The position numbers were made by a program, and so were the translations under genes. 64,000 nucleotides of DNA from Nissolia schottii (lineage: Eukaryota; Streptophyta; Magnoliopsida; Fabales; Fabaceae): NCBI GenBank assembly GCA_003254905.1, contig QANU01102670.1, positions 1,096,528 to 1,160,527 of the forward strand. Direction: 5' to 3'. Below are positions 59,601 through 64,000 of this stretch, piece by piece; within the stretch, counting starts at the first letter, position 1; each line of letters opens with the position of its first letter. The notes under the pieces were generated by a model. The model did not search any database, was not told where the DNA came from, and saw nothing but the letters and a program-made list of their open reading frames with translations.

Positions 59601-61652
59601 TCCTTTGTGTATTATTTTTCTGTCACAGATAATAATATTCTAAATTTTGTTTGAAGAAACAGCCAAGTCAGCTTATGGGTAAACCAAAAAGATAGATTTC
59701 ATACTCAAAAAAATAAAAGTACTCCTAATGAATTGAACCATGGCAATTATAAACATTAAAGAGACACTACACACAACCCAAATCAATTCATAAATTCATA
59801 TACCAGCAATACTACAAGATGTATGTATAAAGATAATTGTTAACCAACCAGACAAATTACTACCCCGCTGGCGTTCCACTCCCTCAACTGCAGCTGCAAT
59901 GGCACTCCCCTGATGAGCAGCCTTCTCCATCCTAGATATGGCATCATAAAGACATTTGGTGATATCCAGCATGGCAATGACTTCACCTTTTTCCACAACA
60001 GGGAGGTGCCTGAATTTACCTATCAGTTTGAAGAAATAAAATTATATCCCCCGTAATGGATTACCTGGCACACTATGACTCCATTAAACAAGATGTAAAC
60101 ATTACGAGAACCTAATAAAATAATTTGCCAAATCTTGCATAATCAACAAAGTTAGAGAAACTGAAACACAAATAGTATAGAAAAAAACGAGAGAGAGAGA
60201 GAGAGAGAGAAACCCTATAGCAGACAATAAACATATTATTGAGGCCTAGTGGGGGATCAGGTGACTTTAACACCAAGAAAACTGATGAATCAAAATGAGA
60301 GGAAGGATAGACAATCAGAAAACAAACAATTAATCATTTTTAATCCATGTAGCCAAATTTTGTAAAACTGTAGGTTATCAGTTTCAAGGCAATAAAAATG
60401 ATCATCAAATTCTATGGCTCTAAGATAAGTGACCATGATCATAAAATTCTATGGCAATAAAAATGATCATCAAATTCTATTAGCTAGCATAACTCTTTGC
60501 TCCACAGTCAAGACATGGCTCATACAAGATGTGACGTAAAATACAACTAGGCACCAACAGAAAATTGTCTACTTTCTACTTGACTCTGGGCACATGTAAT
60601 GACAAATTCTTCGTATCTACTACCCGTGATATCGTCAAAACAACCCACTACCCTTTTATCTTGCACAATTCTTGTCAAATAGCAACCTCAATATAGATGC
60701 AAACAACCGATTTAATAGCGCAAAGGAATATAAACACTCATGCTCATTCATATAGCCCATATCCTAGTGCGTAAACTTTCCGGACATCAATATCAAAACT
60801 GCACGGATTGATTTCATCCTCACTACACTGTAACAAAACCCAAAGTTTGACAATGACATCCTATCTTTAGAAACCTAAGTATGGTTTTAAATTGATGTCA
60901 TCGCAACAGCAATCGTGGCCGCATTAGGAGCATATATCCACAATTTTTTGCGATCACAGAAACCGCAACAGCAATTTAAAACCATTATATAACAATAACA
61001 TGGAATAATAAGAAATTAACAGGTAGGGCTGAAGGAAGCTAACCCTGGACCATCTTCTGAAGAGCTTCAAGGGCGAGCGTATCGGACGTGACGAACATGG
61101 GATTTCGCGTCATTACTTTGGAGACGGCAGTCTGCTCCGGCCGCAGCCCCTCGGCGATAACTCTAGCAGCAATGTCCTATCCAATCCACATCCATAATCC
61201 ATAATATATACAGAGGCTTGAACCAATTCACAAAGAAAAACAAGAAATAAATATGAACCTTGTCAGTGAGGATTCCGGAGAGGAGAGCGCTGGAATCGGT
61301 GAGCAAGACAGCGTCGACGCGGCGGGCCGCCATTCTTCGGCAGGCGTCGGAGACGGTTGTGCCATCGGGGATCGTGAGGGCCTTCGACAAGCGCAGCTTC
61401 TTCACCGTCCTTTCTCCCCCGTCCGACCTAAAAAATAATTCAAATATATATTTTTTCAACAAACTCAAAAAGAACGTTAAAATGAAAATTAATGCATGAA
61501 ATAAATGAATGGTGAACGGACGGTTGGGTAGGAGAGGAAGGTTTGGCGGAGGAGGTTCCATTTTCTGAGAGGGATTTCTTGGAAGAGCGTTTGGTCTTCC
61601 TGGGAGTGGTGGAGGAGGAAGGAGGAGGAGGAGGAGGAGCTTGACCACTCAT
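56690..61652 (-). CDS. CBS-CBS-PB1 protein (CBSCBSPB family) with C-terminal membrane anchor
   Basis: The fourteen exons are 61652-61522, 61427-61259, 61176-61044, 60019-59864, 59223-59145, 59040-58927, 58811-58745, 58592-58487, 58416-58358, 57707-57601, 57523-57393, 57220-57138, 57045-56956 and 56863-56690, giving 532 aa. Order: a Ser/Pro/Lys-rich tail (1-55); a first CBS pair (about 60-180, with VDAVLLTDSSALLSGILTDK and KFRHLPVVEKGEV); a second pair (about 224-340, with VNSAVIVMETKIRGILT and KFLHLPVVDRG); a PB1 domain (about 400-475, with YDDDEGDRIVVATDSDL as its acidic OPCA-type motif); and a hydrophobic segment (about 508-526) followed by LKRSNQ. CBS pairs bind adenosyl ligands and PB1 mediates pairing with other PB1 proteins, so it may be an energy sensor anchored on a membrane. 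That role is inference. Confidence 0.93.
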
Positions 61653-62419
61653 CTTCGTTCGTTCGTTCGTTCGTTCTTTCTGTGATGAGAATCAGAATAA
61701 GAGTTTTGGCGCTTCTGAGTTTTGTCAAAACGTATTATTATTATTATTATTATATTTATATTTTGTAGCTCGCAGCCTCACACATATCAAATCCAAATCT
61801 CAGACACACTCTCAATTCTCAAACGACACAGGGTAAAGGTAGGGTTCTCTTCTGTCTCTCTCCGTCTCTTCCGTCGCCTCAAATTACAATTGCATAATTA
61901 TTTGTTTTCTATTCGCCCTCCCCCCCCCCCCCCNGGTTCAATTTACTTTAGCTTATATAATAATACGGCGAGTTATCGATGTTTTCTCTATTTAATTTTT
62001 CAAGTCTAAGTACACGTTGGAATTATATTTGTTCTACAGTTTGAGTTTGAATAATATTGCTTCTTTTAACTTATCTTTACTTTCAAATTTATTTTTAACA
62101 TGCTTGGATTAAATTGGTTCTATACATTAGTGTTTGGTTTTTATACTGCAACTAAAAATACAGAAATATCAAGGGACCAAAACATGATTTCACAAGAGAA
62201 CAAAAACAAACAAACAAAAAAGGTTTAAATTATTTTTATGTCATGATAATTCTAAAATTAATTTAACAGTACTTGCGTAATGCCCGACGTATATATCTAT
62301 TAATGAAACTTTGTACGAGTACATGAATGAATAGACATAAATGAAACATTACTAAATTAAGTCTTTGTTAAGACAAAAAAATTGTTGATTCTGGGAACAT
62401 ATCCTTGAGTGTTCAAACA
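61653..62419. other. CBS/PB1 gene promoter and flank of the Helitron relic
   Basis: This contains GTTC repeats (about 61655-61676) and an ATT run (about 61734-61750) in the leader and promoter of the CBS/PB1 gene. A 16-C run with one N (about 61919-61934) follows, then AT-rich DNA. Near 62270-62290 the plus-strand TTGCGTAATGCCCGACG resembles the 3'-end region of plant Helitrons and could mark the limit of the element to the right. Confidence 0.4.
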
Positions 62420-64000
62420 TTACAGAACACATCTTTGTAGACAACATTTGTAGTTTCTTCACTATTGTTGCAGTCGTCATGACAAATCAAGATTTTTAAA
62501 CACCCTTCTTATTTGTGACTCTTGATAGTGTCACATATAATTGTCAATGTGTAAACATTGATTTCTTCAATAGTAGGCCAACATTCAATAAGGATTGACC
62601 TTTAATTAATAGTCATACAGCACAAAACCATCACAAGGAATTGCCTTCGTTGAAACTTGAATGGGAACTTGGTATTTGATGGAGTCAAAGTCATACGTGG
62701 AATGTAGACCTTTTGACCAATATTGTTATCTGTTAAGACCTTCGTTTCAAGCACATGTTGACTAAGTCTAGTAATAGACAACCTTGTTCCGTTACACAAG
62801 CCATATGAATGATCTATATTTTGAAGTAACATGATAGGTGTCCCAACCTTCAGTCTCAGCTCATGATTTGGAACACCGGAACAATGAATTGTATTAAGGA
62901 ATTCTGGAGTGTGAATATTTTGGAAAAAGTCATGATTACAATCAAACAAGGAAGCTAAATCAGAACTAAGATAAGTGGTTTCGTCGTGAGTGTTGAGAGC
63001 AATCATGTGGTCATTGATCTCGTCAACCAAATGAAGCGTAGGTGCAAGGATTGCCCTACCGTGGAGATGTTTCTCATCCTGCATACTGTTAATGTAATCA
63101 CTGTAAGTTGATTTAACAATTGTATCAACAGGATCATCCCATTCGTTTATTAAGATATCATTTGGAATTCGTACCACCTCGTTCCCATCATTGATGATCC
63201 AATGTTACCGTCACCTACTTTCAAAAGCCACTCAGCAAACTTCTGTAATTCAAACTCAAACTCTATATGAGAATTTGACAATCATTCCATAAATATGATG
63301 CATTAATAGTTGCATTGACAATGTCTTGCCTATTGCCTTTCCTCATGAGTGGGAGTATTTGCCTGAAGTTTCCTCCAAGTACAATTGTCTTACCTCCGAA
63401 TAATAGATTTAGACTGTTCGGATTTGTGAATCTAAGTAAATCTCGCATGGTTCTATCAAGCACCTCAAAACAAAATTCATTCATCATCGGTGCTTCATCC
63501 CATATTATTAGCTTGCATTTGATGATTAACTCAGCGAGATTGCTACCTTGTTTTATATATGTTGCAAGTAGAAAACTCATCCAAACTAAAGTAATAGCAA
63601 ATCTCGAATGAGCTGTTCGGCCTCTAGGTAGAAGCAATGAAGCAATGCCACTAGAGGCAACTATGAGAACAATATGTCCTTCAGATTTTACTGCAGTTGC
63701 TAAGGTATTCCATACATATATGTTCTGACGTCGGTCCCCCATAACCATATAAAAAGAACATATCGCCCTTACCCGATTGTATTGCAAGCATTATCGTGTT
63801 GTAGACACCTTTTTGTTAGGTTGTAAGACCGTTGAACAATGACTTGTGCAGCTCAGCAAGCTTAACCCTATTATACCTCATCTCATCGCAAATAAGATTG
63901 TTGTGAGAAAATTCGTTCGCATCTCCAACAATGAACATGTTAGGAGTAGGCATGGTTGGATAATCTTTGAGGCTTTTGTTATTGCTTCATAGTAGCTTTT
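62420..64000 (-). pseudogene. Decayed Helitron-type PIF1 DNA helicase, running off the window
   Basis: Conceptual translation on the minus strand reads, from the window edge inward, a YPTMPTPNM-like linker, LAELHKSLFNGLT, FFLYGYGG, WDEAPMM (Walker B / motif II), GGNFRQILP (motif III), GTPIMLLQNID and LYVTLSRVTNKKG (motif VI). These are the helicase blocks of plant Helitron Rep/Hel proteins in the right order. It is broken: the Walker A loop after GYGG no longer reads GTGKT, the reading frame shifts near 63740, and there are stops around 63808, 63180 and 62555. Two open pieces remain, 63787-63263 and 63177-62602. The Rep nuclease half would lie beyond 64000. Confidence 0.85.

Noticed and set aside
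1-64000. CRISPR arrays, bacterial operons or prophage-like systems
   Set aside because: The window is plant nuclear DNA; no direct-repeat/spacer pattern or prokaryotic gene organisation is present.

Overview
This window is nuclear DNA of a dicot plant. The coding regions are split by short, AT-rich GT-AG introns, the proteins are plant-specific families (AGAMOUS-type MADS, NPF transporter, NSL1/CAD1-type MACPF, CBSCBSPB, plant GDSL lipases), and transposon debris lies between genes. The style and gene content suggest a legume, probably Glycine, but I inferred this without any alignment. Exons were joined by hand from splice sites and frame. In all nine intact models the joined exons give an uninterrupted reading frame of the length expected for the family.

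Layout. 1-757: right end of a CACTA-like transposon. 3599-9568: a head-to-tail pair of GDSL esterase/lipase genes (369 and 362 aa); the second lacks intron 4. 10381-15725 (minus): an AGAMOUS/C-class MADS-box gene (247 aa) with a 3.1-kb regulatory intron and one GC-AG intron. 15726-26408: a gene-poor stretch with two nested solo LTRs (17419-20644), a copia-like LTR fragment and a long inverted repeat carrying tRNA-like arms. 26409-27681 (minus): cyclic phosphodiesterase (181 aa). 29093-29245: a U6 snRNA gene relic with a good promoter but a replaced core. 29907-33516 (minus): an NPF4-type transporter (604 aa). 36786-40514 (minus): a MACPF protein (565 aa). 40690-43570: retrotransposon mosaic. 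44300-44771: hAT-type MITE. 46702-50712 (plus): a plastid-predicted double START/COQ10-fold protein (732 aa). 53219-55106 (plus): TRAPP subunit 2-type protein (135 aa) with a U12-type AT-AC intron. 56690-61652 (minus): a four-CBS plus PB1 protein with a tail anchor (532 aa). 62420-64000 (minus): a decayed Helitron PIF1-type helicase running off the window.

The genes are independent eukaryotic units (flower development, lipid hydrolysis, RNA metabolism, transport, immunity/cell death, plastid biology, vesicle tethering). Only the GDSL pair is clearly related by origin. I found no previously undescribed multi-gene system. The most interesting signals are in gene architecture: the AT-AC intron, the GC-AG intron, the conserved-looking AGAMOUS intron enhancer motifs, the rearranged U6 locus and several transposons datable by their target-site duplications.
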